Notes: generated by a model not told the origin, from the sequence alone. A stretch of DNA of 64,000 nucleotides from Burkholderia sp. Bp9142 (GCF_003853415.1 NZ_QTPP01000011.1:124001-188000); one strand, 5' to 3'. Counted from the stretch's first letter, positions 27,713 through 39,794 are shown. Program-made: numbers and translations.

Positions 27713-28663
27713 TTACGCTCGTCGGGAACGGCGCGACGCATACAGGCAGATGAGTTCGAGCGCGATCGTCGCGCCGGCCAGCGACGTGATTTCCGCGTGG
27801 TCATACGGCGGCGACACCTCGACCACGTCCATCCCGACCAGGTTGATGCCGTTCAGGTGGCGCAGGATCTCGAGCGCCTGATGGCTCGACAATCCGCCCG
27901 AGACCGGCGTGCCGGTGCCCGGCGCAAACGCCGGATCGAGACAGTCGATGTCGAACGTCAGGTACACGGGATGATCGCCGACGCGTTCGCGAATCCGCGC
28001 GGCGACCGCCGCGGGCGTCGACGCGTGCACGCTGCGCGCATCCTGGATCTCGAATCCCATCAGCTCGTCGTTGGTCGTACGAATCCCGATCTGCGCCGAT
28101 CGCTCGGGCACGACCCACCCTTCCCGCGCCGCGTGATAGAACATCGTGCCGTGATCGATGCGCTTCACGTCGCGATCGGGCCACGTATCGGTGTGCGCAT
28201 CGAAATGCACGAGCGACAGCGGCCCGTGCACCTTCGCGTGCGCCTTCAGCAGCGGATACGTGATGAAGTGGTCACCGCCGAGCGTCAGCATCGCGCAGCC
28301 GCGCCCGAGGATCGCATCCGCATGCCGCTCGATCGCGCCCGGCACCGACTCCGGCTGCCCGAGATCGAACGCGCAATCGCCGTAGTCGACTGCGGCCAGC
28401 ACGTCGAACGGGTCGAAGGTCCACGGCCACGGACGTTCCCACGCGATGCCGGTCGACGCGACCCGCAGCCCGCGCGGGCCGAAGCGCGTACCCGGCCGGT
28501 GCGACGCGGCCGCATCGAACGGCACGCCGGTGATCGCGAGATCGACGCCTTCGAGATCGCGGCTGAAGCGCCGGCGCATGAAGCTCGTCGCACCGGCGAA
28601 GGTCGGTTCGGCCTGCGTGCCGTAAAGGCTGTCGCGCGTGAACGCGAGATCGTTCTGGCTCAT
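27713..28663 (-). CDS. speB: Agmatinase (ureohydrolase family)
   Basis: 316 residues. All dinuclear manganese motifs are visible: LTLGGDHF, VHFDAHTDTWPD, and FDIDCLDPAFAPGTGTP. Ureohydrolases of this length with SHRPGTRFGPRGLR are usually agmatinases, splitting agmatine to putrescine and urea; guanidinobutyrase is possible and cannot be separated by eye. AGGA precedes the ATG. The divergent LysR gene 130 bp upstream probably regulates it. Confidence 0.85.
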   Translation of the reverse strand: MSQNDLAFTRDSLYGTQAEPTFAGATSFMRRRFSRDLEGVDLAITGVPFDAAASHRPGTRFGPRGLRVASTGIAWERPWPWTFDPFDVLAAVDYGDCAFDLGQPESVPGAIERHADAILGRGCAMLTLGGDHFITYPLLKAHAKVHGPLSLVHFDAHTDTWPDRDVKRIDHGTMFYHAAREGWVVPERSAQIGIRTTNDELMGFEIQDARSVHASTPAAVAARIRERVGDHPVYLTFDIDCLDPAFAPGTGTPVSGGLSSHQALEILRHLNGINLVGMDVVEVSPPYDHAEITSLAGATIALELICLYASRRSRRA

Positions 28664-28792
28664 CGTCGGATTCCTGTCTGATGGGGACACCGGTCGCGCG
28701 ACCGGCGACCTCGTGCCCGATTCTGCCGCGCCGCCATCCAACGGAAAATATGAACTAACATAAGCTGACTTCACGAAACGCGACGTATCGCC

Positions 28793-29710
28793 ATGCTGAC
28801 CCGCTTGAGAGACATGGATGTGCAACTGCTGCGGCTCTTCGTCACGATCGTCGAGAGCGGCGGCTTCAGCGCGGCCCAAGGTACGCTCGGGATGGCGCCG
28901 TCGACGATCAGCACGCAGATGGCCAAGCTCGAGACGCGTGTCGGCTTCCGGCTGTGCGAACGCGGCAAGAGCGGCTTCCGGCTCACGGCGAAGGGCGAAC
29001 GCGTGCTGCAGTCGACGCGGCGCCTGCTGCAGGCAATGGACGCCTTCACGCGCGATACGCAGCACGTGTCGGGCACGCTGCTCGGCGAGCTGCGCATCGG
29101 TTTGTCCGAGCGGCTCGCACCGGACATCGTCGAAGCGATCGCGACAGCCGTCGGCCGCTTTCGCACGCAGGCGCCGGACGTGCTGATCGAAATGCTCGCG
29201 GTCGCGCCCGACGAGCTCGAGCGCAAATTGCTGAAAGGCGAGCTGCAGCTCGCAGTCGGCTATTTCTCCGGGCACCAGGCTGGCCTCACCTACGCGCCGC
29301 TGTTCGTCGAGCAGCAGTCGCTCTATTGCGGCGCCCGGCATCCGCTGGCCGAGAAAAGGACCGTATCGGTCAACGACGTCGCACGCGTGAGCAACGTCGC
29401 GCGGCGCTACAAGACCCACACTCCCGGCTCGACGCTGCGCAACGCGCAGCCGACTGCGTTCTCGGAGAACGTCGAGGCCGACGTGATCTTCATCCTGTCC
29501 GGCGCGCATGTCGGTTTCCTGCCCGACCATGTCGCGGCGCCGTGGGTTGCGGCCGGCAAGATGCGCAGGCTGCTCGCGAGCAAGCTGAGCCACACGGTCG
29601 AATTCCAGCTCGCGACGCCGCGCAACAGCGACGGCGGCGAAGCGCGCGATGCGTTCTGCGATGCGCTCGCGGAACAGTTCGGCCCGCTTGACGGCTGCGT
29701 GCGCGAATAG
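28793..29710 (+). CDS. LysR-family regulator, divergent from agmatinase
   Basis: 305 residues with the HTH segment MDVQLLRLFVTIVESGGFSAAQGTLGMAPSTISTQMAKLE and an effector domain from about residue 95 to 295. It shares a 129-bp gap with the agmatinase gene, so control of agmatine or guanidino-acid catabolism is likely. The in-frame ATG at 28814 is an alternative start that matches the usual family N-terminus. Confidence 0.85.
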   Translation: MLTRLRDMDVQLLRLFVTIVESGGFSAAQGTLGMAPSTISTQMAKLETRVGFRLCERGKSGFRLTAKGERVLQSTRRLLQAMDAFTRDTQHVSGTLLGELRIGLSERLAPDIVEAIATAVGRFRTQAPDVLIEMLAVAPDELERKLLKGELQLAVGYFSGHQAGLTYAPLFVEQQSLYCGARHPLAEKRTVSVNDVARVSNVARRYKTHTPGSTLRNAQPTAFSENVEADVIFILSGAHVGFLPDHVAAPWVAAGKMRRLLASKLSHTVEFQLATPRNSDGGEARDAFCDALAEQFGPLDGCVRE

Positions 29711-29778
29711 CCGGCGCGAGCGTCCGTTCGTTCATGCGTGCCGGCCATCTGCGTCGGCGGCACGTCGCCCGTTCCGGC

Positions 29779-30408
29779 TCAGGCGAGCCGTTCCGATCCG
29801 ATCACATGCACGCCCGGGCGTGCGTCGAGCGCGGCGTCGAGCAGCGCGCGGGCAATGCGCGACGCGGGATTCACGCGCCACTTCGGCGGCAGCAGCGGCC
29901 CGGCGATACCCAGCGCACGCACCAGCATCCGTTCGCCGAACCTGAACTCGTCGCGGCTGCCGCCGATCAGGCCCGGCCGCACGCAGGTGAGCGATGCGAA
30001 CCCGATGCCCGCGAGCGCACGCTCGACCTCGCCCTTCACGCGGTTGTAGAAGATGCGCGACGCCGGGTCCGCGCCGAGCGCGGAATTCAGCACGCAGGCC
30101 GGCGTGCCGGACCGGTGCGCGAGACGCGCGACGGCCAGCGGATAGTCGTGATCGACGCGACGGAACGCGGCTCGCGAGCCCGCGACCCGCATCGTGGTGC
30201 CGAGCGTGCAGATCACCGCGTCGGCCTGCCACCAGTCGGCTGCCTCGGGCAGGTGATCGAAGTCGACCACCAGCGCGCGCATCTTCGGATGCGGCGGCAA
30301 CGGCCGGCGCGCGAGTACGACGACCTGGTCGACCCGCGCATCGGCCAGCGCGGCTTCGAGGACGTTGCGCCCGACGAGTCCGGTCGCGCCGACGAGCAAC
30401 AGTTTCAT
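29779..30408 (-). CDS. NAD(P)-binding atypical short-chain dehydrogenase/epimerase-like protein
   Basis: 209 residues. The N-terminus MKLLLVGATGLVGRNVLEAAL is a Rossmann GxxGxxG; ADAVICTLGTTM and VLNSALGADPASRIFYNRVKGEVERAL correspond to the YxxxK-type region, here YNRVK. It resembles the HTATIP2/YbjT-like group of NAD(P)H-binding proteins. Substrate unknown. The ATG at 30408 is taken because the Rossmann motif begins there; the longer frame from 30483 has no support. Confidence 0.8.
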   Translation of the reverse strand: MKLLLVGATGLVGRNVLEAALADARVDQVVVLARRPLPPHPKMRALVVDFDHLPEAADWWQADAVICTLGTTMRVAGSRAAFRRVDHDYPLAVARLAHRSGTPACVLNSALGADPASRIFYNRVKGEVERALAGIGFASLTCVRPGLIGGSRDEFRFGERMLVRALGIAGPLLPPKWRVNPASRIARALLDAALDARPGVHVIGSERLA

Positions 30409-30583
30409 GTCGGGTTGTTCCGTGTGAGGCCGGCCTCGGCTGGTCGTGAGCGACAGCAGCGCGCGCCGCCGTCGGCATGTCACGCCGCCGTGATCCCAAC
30501 CGGGCGCGGCCAGCGAATCAGGGTGGAATCGACACGATGAACGGTTCGCGCGGAAGGGTCAACAGCAACCCGCAGCCCGCCCG

Positions 30584-31360
30584 CTATGAGCCCGATCCCG
30601 CCTGCCGCGACACGCTCGGCGCAACACCGGTCCACCGCTTGTATGCCTGCGAGAACGACGACATGTCGCTGAACCCCAGCGCCTCCGCGATTTCCTTGAT
30701 CGACAGCCGCCCTTCGGCGATCAGCGTCTGCGCGCGCGTCTTGCGCACCGCATCCGAGATGTCGCGGAAGCGCACGCCCTCGTCCTGCAGCCGGCGCTTC
30801 AGGGTGCGCTCGCTCATGTTCAGCAGCGTCGCGATGTCCTGCAGCCGCGGCGGGCGGTCGAACGGACGCGTGGCAAGGTACTCGTTCAGGAACGCCACGA
30901 GATCGACCCGCGTGCGCCGGCGCGAGACCAGCTCCGCACACATGCGCTCGCACATCGCGGCGGTCGCGGCGTTGGCCTGCGGCAACGGCCGTTCGAGATG
31001 CGCATGCAAGAACGTGATCGTATTGGCCGGCCGACCGTACCGGACCCGCGTGCCGAGTACCTGCCGGCCGCCCGGCTGCACGTCGTACGCAAGATCGAAC
31101 GTCGCGAGTTCGAACGCGTCGCCGATCGCGTCGCGCAGCACGCGGCAGGTCGCGCCCATCGCGCGCTCGACGAAGAAGCGCTGCAGCGGCGCGGACAGCG
31201 CCGGTGCCGCGTCGAATACGATCGCGTCGTGCCGCCCGGCGCGACGGTACGTCATCCCGACGAACGTATAGGTCAGCGCCAGATAGCGGCCCGCCAGCGC
31301 GACGGCGTCGTCGGCATGACGTTCCTCGATCAGCGTCTTCAACAGGTGCGCGACGAAACC
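30584..31360 (-). pseudogene. AraC-family regulator, N-terminus missing
   Basis: The C-terminal part of an AraC regulator with an arabinose-binding-like sensor domain is intact: LAGRYLALTYTFVGM, then an HTH with DIATLLNMSERTLKRRLQDEG, AVRKTRAQTLIAEG and IKEIAEALGFSDMSSFSQAYKRWTGVAPS. About 250 residues are recognisable against roughly 340 for the family. Upstream of about 31360 the frame stays open but turns into the antisense of a hydrolase gene, so the first 80-100 residues and the promoter are lost. The break position is approximate. Confidence 0.7.
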
Positions 31361-31828
31361 GCACGCAACCTGTTCATGAGCCGCGTCGGCGGCCCGATGA
31401 CGCACTTCACCGCGAAGACGCCACTGCGCGCGATGCGCATCCCGATGTCGCTCGCGAGCAAGATGCACGCGCTCGTCAACCGCGACGACGCGCTGAAGGT
31501 GTGGCTGTCCGATCGAACCTCGGCCGGCAACGCGATGACGATGGCCTTTCTCGACTCGTACATGGCGTATCGGCCGGCGCTCGAGCCGGAGGATTTCCGC
31601 ATCTGCCCGGTGCTGCTCACCCAGCCGGCCGCGGACCGCTGGACGCCGCGCCACCTGAGCGAGCCGTTCCTCGCGCGCATCCGCGACGTGCCGGTCAAGG
31701 TCGTGATGCTCGAGAACGCCGGCCACTATCCGCTCGAACAGCCGGGGCTTGCGCAGATGGTGGACGCGATCGATGCGTTCTACCGCGACGTGACGGCGCG
31801 GCCCGCCCGGGCGCAGGCACTTTCATGA
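31361..31828 (+). pseudogene. Alpha/beta hydrolase, C-terminal fragment
   Basis: About 155 residues matching the C-terminal half of an alpha/beta hydrolase: MSRVGGPM, RIPMSLASKMHALVN, RTSAGNAM, then a cap/core segment with the acid residue in LLTQPAADRWTP and the catalytic His in LENAGHYPLEQPGL. The N-terminal half with the oxyanion loop and the nucleophile Ser elbow is missing, so no enzyme activity is expected. It lies head-to-head with the truncated AraC gene. An ATG at 31376 has no ribosome site. Confidence 0.7.
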
Positions 31829-31863
31829 GCAGAACGAACTGCGCCTGCTGACGGCGCAAACGA

Positions 31864-31887
31864 GAAGCCCCGCCAGGGCGGGGCTTC
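31864..31887. terminator. Terminator between hydrolase remnant and lpdV
   Basis: Stem GAAGCCCCGC/GCGGGGCTTC with a 4-base loop CAGG. T/A-containing flanks (TTCGTT on the plus strand, TCTCG on the minus strand) are short, so termination may be partial. It probably ends the bkd operon transcript. Confidence 0.65.
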
Positions 31888-31913
31888 GTTCGGCCGCACA
31901 TGCCGGCACAAGC

Positions 31914-33305
31914 TCACACATGCAACGCATGCCCCAGCGCGCGCAACGCCGACTCCTGCATCGCTTCGCCGAGCGTCGGATGCGCGTGAATCGTGCCACC
32001 GACGTCCTCGAGCCGCGCGCCCATCTCGAGCGACTGCGAGAACGCCGCGGCCAGTTCCGACACGCCGCGCCCGACCGCCTGCCAGCCGACGATCAGGTGC
32101 GTGTCGCGCCGCGCGACGACGCGTACGAAACCGTCGGTCGCCTGCAGCGTCATCGCGCGGCCGTTCGCCGCGAACGGGAACGATGCGCTGATGCAGTCGA
32201 CGCCGGCCGCCTTCGCGTCATCCGGTGACCAGCCGGACGTGACGACCTCGGGATCGGTGAAGCACACAGCCGGGATCGATGCCGGCGTGAATGTGCGCCG
32301 CCGTCCCGCGATCAGCTCGGCCACCATCTCGCCCTGCGCCATCGCGCGATGCGCGAGCATCGGCTCGCCGGCGACGTCGCCGATCGCCCATACGTTGCGC
32401 ATCGACGTCCGGCACGCGTCGTCGATGCGCAGCGCGGGGCCATCGCGATCGAGCGGCAGCGACTCGAGCCCGAAGCCGTCGACGCGCGGCCGGCGGCCGA
32501 CCGCGACCAGCACGCGATCGGCCGGCAGCGTCTTCTCCGTGCCGTCGGGCGCCTGCACGCGCACCGCGCCGTCGCTCGCGAGGCCCAGCACCTTGTGACC
32601 CAGCCACAATCCGACGCCGAGCCGCGCGAGCGAATCCGCGACCGGCTTCGCGAGTTCCGCGTCGTACGCGGGCAGCACGCGCTGCGCGGCCTCGACGATG
32701 CCGACGTCGACGCCGAGCTTGCGATAGACGGTCCCGAGTTCGAGCCCGATGTACCCGGCGCCGACGACGACCAGCCGCTTCGGCAACGACGCGGGCGACA
32801 GCGCCTCGGTCGACGATACGACGTGGCCGCCGAACGGCATCGACGGCAGCGCGACCGGTTCCGAACCGGTCGCGAGCAACAGGTGCTCGCACGCGATGCG
32901 CGTCGCGTCGTCGCCGGCGACGACATCGACCGTCTTGCCGTCAACGACGCACGCGTCGCCATGCAGCACGCGCACGCCGTGCTTCTTCAGCAGCGCGCCG
33001 ACGCCGCGCGTGAGCCGCTCGACGATGCCGTCCTTCCACGCGACGCTTTTCGCGATGTCGATCTCCGGCGTGCGCACGCGAATCCCGAGCATGCCCTCGC
33101 CGGCCTGCCCGCATGCCTGCTCGAACGCATCGGCGACATGGATCAGCGCCTTCGACGGAATGCAGCCGATGTTCAGGCACGTGCCGCCGAGCCGTTCGCG
33201 CTCGACCAGCACCGTCGGAATGCCGAGCTGCCCCGCGCGAATCGCGGCGACATAACCGCCCGGACCGCCGCCGATCACGAGCAACGTGGTGTGTTCGTGA
33301 TTCAT
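31914..33305 (-). CDS. lpdV: Dihydrolipoyl dehydrogenase, E3 of branched-chain 2-oxoacid dehydrogenase
   Basis: 463 residues. FAD-binding [19 protein letters not shown], the redox disulfide in [15 protein letters not shown], the NAD-binding [19 protein letters not shown], the second FAD motif [18 protein letters not shown] and the C-terminal His-Glu pair region [13 protein letters not shown] are all present. It reoxidises lipoamide on E2. The ATG at 33305 has GGAG 8 bases upstream and lies 5 bp after the bkdB stop; an overlapping GTG at 33314 is less likely. It is the last gene of the operon. Confidence 0.92.
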   Translation of the reverse strand: MNHEHTTLLVIGGGPGGYVAAIRAGQLGIPTVLVERERLGGTCLNIGCIPSKALIHVADAFEQACGQAGEGMLGIRVRTPEIDIAKSVAWKDGIVERLTRGVGALLKKHGVRVLHGDACVVDGKTVDVVAGDDATRIACEHLLLATGSEPVALPSMPFGGHVVSSTEALSPASLPKRLVVVGAGYIGLELGTVYRKLGVDVGIVEAAQRVLPAYDAELAKPVADSLARLGVGLWLGHKVLGLASDGAVRVQAPDGTEKTLPADRVLVAVGRRPRVDGFGLESLPLDRDGPALRIDDACRTSMRNVWAIGDVAGEPMLAHRAMAQGEMVAELIAGRRRTFTPASIPAVCFTDPEVVTSGWSPDDAKAAGVDCISASFPFAANGRAMTLQATDGFVRVVARRDTHLIVGWQAVGRGVSELAAAFSQSLEMGARLEDVGGTIHAHPTLGEAMQESALRALGHALHV

Positions 33306-33310
33306 CGTGC

Positions 33311-34672
33311 TCACTCCGCGAACAGCAGCGCCGGGCGCTCGAGCAACCCGCGCACGGCCTGGATGAATTCGGCCGCGTCCGCGCCGTCGACGACGCGATG
33401 GTCGAACGACGACGACAGGTTCATCATCTTGCGCGCGACGATCGCGCCGTCGCGGATCATCGGCCGCTCGACGATCCGGTTCACGCCGACGATGCCGACC
33501 TCGGGATGATTGATGACCGGCGTCGACACGATGCCGCCGAGCGCGCCGAGGCTCGAGATCGTGATCGTCGAGCCAATCAGCTCGTCGCGCTGCGCGCGGT
33601 TCGCGCGCACCGCGTCGGCGAGCCGCGCGATCTCCGCCGAGATCGACCACACGTCGCGCGCTTCCGCATGACGCAGCACGGGCACCGTGAGGCCGCCGTC
33701 CGTCTGCGTCGCGACGCCCATGTGCACCGCGCCGTATTGCGTCACGACACCTGCCTCGTCGTCATAGCGCGCGTTGATCTGCGGGAAGTCGCGCAGCGCG
33801 ATCACTATCGCGCGAATCAGCAGCGGCAGTGGCGTGAGCCGGCCGCGCGAGTCGCCGTGGCGCCGGTTCAGCTCGGCGCGCAGCGATTCGAGCTCGGTGA
33901 CGTCGATCTCCTCGACGTAGCTGAAGTGCGGAATGCGACGCTTCGCTTCCTGCATCTTGCGCGCGATCGCGCGCCGCAGGCCGATCACCGGCACCTCGGT
34001 TTCGTCGTTGCGCTCGTCATAGCCGTGCGCGTGCGATCCACGCGCCGCAGCGCCGCCCGTGCGTGCATACGCATCGAGGTCCGCATGCAGGATCCGCCCG
34101 GCTTCGCCGGTGCCGCGCACGTAGCGCAGCTCGATGCCCATGTCCCATGCGCGCTGGCGCACCGCCGGCGACGCGAGCGGCCGTTCGCCCGGCGCGAGCG
34201 CCGCGCGCGGCGGCAACGCGTGTTCCGCGTGTTCCGCGCGACGCGGCGCGGCCGGCGCGCGGTCGGCAGCGTGACGCTTTGCCTTCGACGGCTCGTGCGC
34301 TTCTGCATCAGCTGTTTCGGCTGGCTCGGTGACTCTGGATGCCTTGGCAGGCGCATCGACCGCCGCCGGACGCGGCGTCGCATCCGCACCTGCATCGCGT
34401 GCCTTCGCTCCCGGTTTCAGGTTGCCATCGCCTTCGACTTCGAGACGAATCAACTCGCTGCCGACCGCCATCATCTCGCCGATCCGGCCGCCGAGTTCCA
34501 GCACCTTGCCCGCGACCGGCGACGGAATCTCCACCGCCGCCTTGTCGGTCATCACATCGGCGAGCGGCTGGTCTTCGGCGATCACCTGCCCGGGCTGCAC
34601 GTGCCAGGCCACCAGCTCGACCTCGGCGATCCCTTCGCCGATATCCGGCATCTTGATGACATGAATCCCCAT
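33311..34672 (-). CDS. bkdB: Branched-chain 2-oxoacid dehydrogenase E2 (lipoamide acyltransferase)
   Basis: 453 residues. The N-terminal lipoyl domain has the lipoylated Lys in [12 protein letters not shown]; an Ala/Glu/Arg-rich linker covers about 85-165; the E1/E3-binding domain holds [29 protein letters not shown]; the catalytic domain ends with [17 protein letters not shown] (HxxxDG). It forms the core of the complex. It follows bkdA2 with a 1-bp gap and precedes lpdV by 5 bp. Confidence 0.93.
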   Translation of the reverse strand: MGIHVIKMPDIGEGIAEVELVAWHVQPGQVIAEDQPLADVMTDKAAVEIPSPVAGKVLELGGRIGEMMAVGSELIRLEVEGDGNLKPGAKARDAGADATPRPAAVDAPAKASRVTEPAETADAEAHEPSKAKRHAADRAPAAPRRAEHAEHALPPRAALAPGERPLASPAVRQRAWDMGIELRYVRGTGEAGRILHADLDAYARTGGAAARGSHAHGYDERNDETEVPVIGLRRAIARKMQEAKRRIPHFSYVEEIDVTELESLRAELNRRHGDSRGRLTPLPLLIRAIVIALRDFPQINARYDDEAGVVTQYGAVHMGVATQTDGGLTVPVLRHAEARDVWSISAEIARLADAVRANRAQRDELIGSTITISSLGALGGIVSTPVINHPEVGIVGVNRIVERPMIRDGAIVARKMMNLSSSFDHRVVDGADAAEFIQAVRGLLERPALLFAE

Positions 34673-34673
34673 T

Positions 34674-35717
34674 TCAGGCCTCCATCACGCGTCGCAACGC
34701 TTCGCCCACCCGGGCCGGCCCGGGGAAATACGCCCATTCCTGCGCGTGCGGATACGGCGTGTCCCAGCCCGTCGTCCGCTCGACCGGTGCTTCCAGATGG
34801 TAGAAGCAGTGCTCCTGGACGAGCGACACCAGTTCCGCGCCGTAGCCGCAGGTGCGCGTCGCCTCGTGCACCACCACGCAGCGGCCGGTCTTGCGCACCG
34901 ACGCGACGATCGTGTCGAGATCGACCGGCCACAGCGTGCGCAGGTCGATCACTTCCGCGTCGATGCCGGTTTCCTCGACCGCGGCGAGCGACACGTGGAC
35001 GGTCGTGCCATACGTCAGCACCGTCACGTCGCTGCCGGGCCGCACGACGGCAGCCGTATCGAGCGGCACCGTGTAATAGCCTTCCGGCACCACGCTGCCC
35101 GGATGCTTGAGCCACGACGTGACCGGACGCTCGTGATGGCCGTCGAACGGCCCGTTGTACAGGCGTTTCGGCTCGAGGAAGATCACCGGATCGTCATTCT
35201 CGATCGAGGCGATCAGGAGCCCTTTCGCGTCGTACGGATTCGACGGCATCACCGTGCGCAATCCGCAGACCTGCGTGAACATCGCTTCCGGGCTCTGGCT
35301 GTGCGTCTGGCCGCCGTAGATGCCGCCGCCGCACGGCATGCGGATCGTCAGCGGCGCGGTGAACTGGCCCGCGGAGCGGTAGCGCAGCCGCGCGCCTTCC
35401 GACACGATCTGGTCGGACGCCGGGTAGAAGTAGTCCGCGAACTGGATCTCGCAGACCGGCCGCAACCCATACGCGCCCATCCCGACCGCCGCGCCGACGA
35501 TCCCGCCTTCCGAGATCGGCGCGTCGAACACGCGCGACTTGCCGTACTTGGCCTGCAGCCCTTCGGTGCAGCGGAACACGCCGCCGAAGTAGCCGACATC
35601 CTGCCCGAACACGACCACGTCGCCGTCGCGCTCGAGCATCACGTCCATCGCGGAGCGCAGCGCCTGGATCATCGTCATCGGCTGCGCCGATGCCGCCGTT
35701 GCTTCATGTTGGGCCAT
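34674..35717 (-). CDS. bkdA2: Branched-chain 2-oxoacid dehydrogenase E1 beta
   Basis: 347 residues of the transketolase-like E1 beta family: DVVVFGQDVGYFGGVFRCTEGL, FDAPISEGGIVGAAVGMGAYG, ARLRYRSAGQFTAPLTIRMPCGGGIYGGQTHSQSPE and IDLRTLWPVDLDTI. With E1 alpha it binds thiamine diphosphate and decarboxylates 2-oxoacids from valine, leucine and isoleucine. GGGAG lies 7 bases upstream of the ATG, which follows the bkdA1 stop by two bases. Confidence 0.93.
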   Translation of the reverse strand: MAQHEATAASAQPMTMIQALRSAMDVMLERDGDVVVFGQDVGYFGGVFRCTEGLQAKYGKSRVFDAPISEGGIVGAAVGMGAYGLRPVCEIQFADYFYPASDQIVSEGARLRYRSAGQFTAPLTIRMPCGGGIYGGQTHSQSPEAMFTQVCGLRTVMPSNPYDAKGLLIASIENDDPVIFLEPKRLYNGPFDGHHERPVTSWLKHPGSVVPEGYYTVPLDTAAVVRPGSDVTVLTYGTTVHVSLAAVEETGIDAEVIDLRTLWPVDLDTIVASVRKTGRCVVVHEATRTCGYGAELVSLVQEHCFYHLEAPVERTTGWDTPYPHAQEWAYFPGPARVGEALRRVMEA

Positions 35718-35719
35718 GA

Positions 35720-37356
<1,637 letters not shown>

Positions 37357-37983
37357 TTACGCGTCGGGGCGCGCGATGTCGAACCGGCTGTCGGGTTTGA
37401 CGTGCACGTAGGCCGACGGACCGCCCGCGCGAAGAATGATGCCCGCGCCGAACGTGTCGAAGATGCCGTCCTTCAGCAGGTCGTTCCGGATATGGACGGC
37501 GACGACCTCACCCAGCACCAGCGAGGCCGGCGTATCCACGCCTTTGTGATCGCGCAGCCGGATCACGTCGATCACCTTGCATTCGAAGTTGACGCCGCTT
37601 TCCGCCACGCGCGGGACGTTGACGAGGCGCGACTCAATCGCGGTCAGGCCGCCGAGCTCGAATTCGTTGACGCCGTACGGCACGGCGGCACAGGTCTGGT
37701 TCATTCTCTCGGCAAGCTCGCGCGTCGCGAGGTTCCAGACGAACTCGCCGGTCTCCTGCACGTTGCGCAGGCTGTCCTTCGCGGCGGTGCTCGAAAATCC
37801 GATGATCGGCGGACGATAGTTGAACGCGTTGAAGAAGCTGTACGGCGCGAGGTTGAGCGTGCCGTCGTTGCCGCGGGAAGATATCCAGCCGATCGGGCGC
37901 GGGCCCACGATCGCGTTCAGCGGATCGTGCGGGAGGCCGTGGCCTTGCGACGGTTCGTAATAGTGATGGCTCGAGTCGGTCAT
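37357..37983 (-). CDS. FMN-binding flavin reductase family protein
   Basis: 208 residues of the DIM6/NTAB flavin reductase-like family (split-barrel FMN binding). Typical segments: NAIVGPRPIGWISSRGNDGTLNLAPYSFFNAFNYRPPIIGFS near the N-terminus, EFVWNLATRELAERMNQT, and LGEVVAVHI. Such proteins reduce flavins for monooxygenases or have unknown roles; no partner oxygenase is adjacent. The ATG at 37983 (MTDSSHHYYEPS) is the best family fit, though its ribosome site is weak. Confidence 0.85.
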   Translation of the reverse strand: MTDSSHHYYEPSQGHGLPHDPLNAIVGPRPIGWISSRGNDGTLNLAPYSFFNAFNYRPPIIGFSSTAAKDSLRNVQETGEFVWNLATRELAERMNQTCAAVPYGVNEFELGGLTAIESRLVNVPRVAESGVNFECKVIDVIRLRDHKGVDTPASLVLGEVVAVHIRNDLLKDGIFDTFGAGIILRAGGPSAYVHVKPDSRFDIARPDA

Positions 37984-38457
37984 GACGGGTGGTCGTGCGG
38001 GAGGCAAACTGCGTTGAGGGCGATCGGCGGGGTCGCGTATGCCGATGGCGGCAAAGGTACCCGGTGCGACGTGCGTGCCCAAGTATCACATGGTGTCGCT
38101 TTCGTCGCAGTGAAGCGCGCCTGCGAGCCGCGCCGCAGTGTCGAACCGGCATGGTATCCCCTTCGGAAACGTCCGCCCCGAGCAAGCCATGTCGGTCGTC
38201 GATAGCCTCACCCTCGCGACGCCGGAGCCCGCGACGATCTCCCCATACCCATCGCTCGATCGCCACCTCACGTAACCGCTTTACGCGCTGCCGAACAGCC
38301 CCCGATATGGAGAGCACCTTTCCATGCGGACGCACTAACAGCGGAATAACGGCTTATTACACTGCGCCCGTCGCATCGCCAAGGGCCGCCCGGCATCACG
38401 CAACGCGATACGACACACGTCAGACCGGCAAACAAAAGACCTTGGGGGAAAATCGTG
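37984..38457. other. Intergenic region upstream of the second porin
   Basis: 470 bp between divergent genes for flavin reductase and porin. I see no supported gene. The last 120 bases before the porin are less GC-rich and probably carry its promoter. A 61-codon minus-strand frame at 38086-38271 has no ribosome site and no family resemblance. Confidence 0.4.
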
Positions 38458-39606
38458 ATGAACAAGCGTTGGGGAGTCGTCGTGCCCGTCGCCGTGCTGG
38501 CTGCCGCCGCGCACGCGCAGAGCAGCGTGACGCTGTACGGCAAGATAGAGGACGGCGTCAACTACACGAGCAACGCGCGCGGCCACGGCACCGTGCAACT
38601 GCAAAGCGGCTACGATTACGGCAGCCGCTGGGGCATCAAGGGCGTCGAAGATCTCGGCGGCGGCTATCAGGCGGTCTTTCAGATCGAAAGCGGCTTCGAC
38701 GTGAACAACGGGAAAATGAGCCAGGGCGGACGCGCCTTCGGGCGGCAGGCGTTCGTCGGCATCGCGTCGGACCGCTACGGCACGCTCACGCTCGGCCGGC
38801 AGTACGATCCCAGTGTCGATCTCTTCTCCCCGCTGACCGCGAACGGCAACTGGACCGGATACCTGTTCGCGCACCCGTACGACAACGACAACACGGACTA
38901 CTCGTTCCGCGTCAACAACGCGGTCAAATACGTGTCGCCGGTCTGGCACGGCTTCACGGCCGAGGCAATGTACGGTTTCAGCAACCAGGCAGGCGGCTTT
39001 GCGAACAACCGTCTGTACGGCGCGGCGCTGCAATATCAGCAAGGCAGCCTGACGATCGGCGCGTCGTACCTCAAGATCGGTAACGCGCGCAACGCCGATT
39101 CGAACGGCGCGATCACCGGTGACAACACATTCGATGCTTCGTCGCAGCAAAATATCGGGATCGGCTTGAACTACGCCTACTCGAACGCGCTGATCGGCTT
39201 CGCGTATTCGCATGTCGACGTCTACGACCCGACGTCAAACGCCTACTTTACCGGCACGACCCAGCCGCCGGGCGGCACGTGGAAGTCGTGGAAGTTCGAC
39301 AACTTCGAAGTCAACGGGCTCTATCACTTCACGTCCGCGTTCTACATCGGCGCGGCATACACGTATACGCAGGCGCGCGTCGATTCGACGAGCGGCGCGT
39401 TCAATCCGAAGTGGCATCAACTGAGCACGAAGCTGAACTACGACGTGTCGAAGCGCACATCGGTCTTCGTCGAAGGCGTCTACCAACGTGCGGTCAACGC
39501 GCATACCGGTACCGACTTCGACTACGCCTATGTGCCTGGCGCGGCCGACATCTCGTCCGGCCCCAACCAGTACGTCGCACGCATCGCGCTGCTGCATCAT
39601 TTCTGA
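38458..39606 (+). CDS. Gram-negative porin
   Basis: 382 residues: signal peptide MNKRWGVVVPVAVLAAAAHAQ, then SSVTLYGKIEDGVNYTSNARG. SRWGIKGVEDLGGGYQAVFQIESGF and FGRQAFVGIASDRYGTLTLGRQYD are the conserved strands and loop of betaproteobacterial trimeric porins, and the chain ends in Phe (ALLHHF). GGGGG precedes the ATG; a GTG one codon earlier is possible. It is only loosely similar to the porin at 23977-25047 in its loops, so the two are paralogs rather than a recent duplication. Confidence 0.9.
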   Translation: MNKRWGVVVPVAVLAAAAHAQSSVTLYGKIEDGVNYTSNARGHGTVQLQSGYDYGSRWGIKGVEDLGGGYQAVFQIESGFDVNNGKMSQGGRAFGRQAFVGIASDRYGTLTLGRQYDPSVDLFSPLTANGNWTGYLFAHPYDNDNTDYSFRVNNAVKYVSPVWHGFTAEAMYGFSNQAGGFANNRLYGAALQYQQGSLTIGASYLKIGNARNADSNGAITGDNTFDASSQQNIGIGLNYAYSNALIGFAYSHVDVYDPTSNAYFTGTTQPPGGTWKSWKFDNFEVNGLYHFTSAFYIGAAYTYTQARVDSTSGAFNPKWHQLSTKLNYDVSKRTSVFVEGVYQRAVNAHTGTDFDYAYVPGAADISSGPNQYVARIALLHHF

Positions 39607-39794
39607 CGAGACTCAATGACGCGCGGGCGACGGTTGCCTGCGCAACTATCAGACGCATGGCACGAGATGCTGAAGCGGCATCGCAACTCATGCCGCTCGA
39701 GTATTCGAGGCCGGCCGGCAAGCTGACGTTCGCCCCCAGTCGCCGGCGTTTATCTCGCCGCGCGATGCCTGCAACGCGGGCTGGACCCGATACT

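Noticed and set aside
38086-38271. 61-codon minus-strand frame upstream of the porin
   Set aside because: No ribosome site, no recognisable family, and it lies in the likely regulatory gap between two divergent genes.
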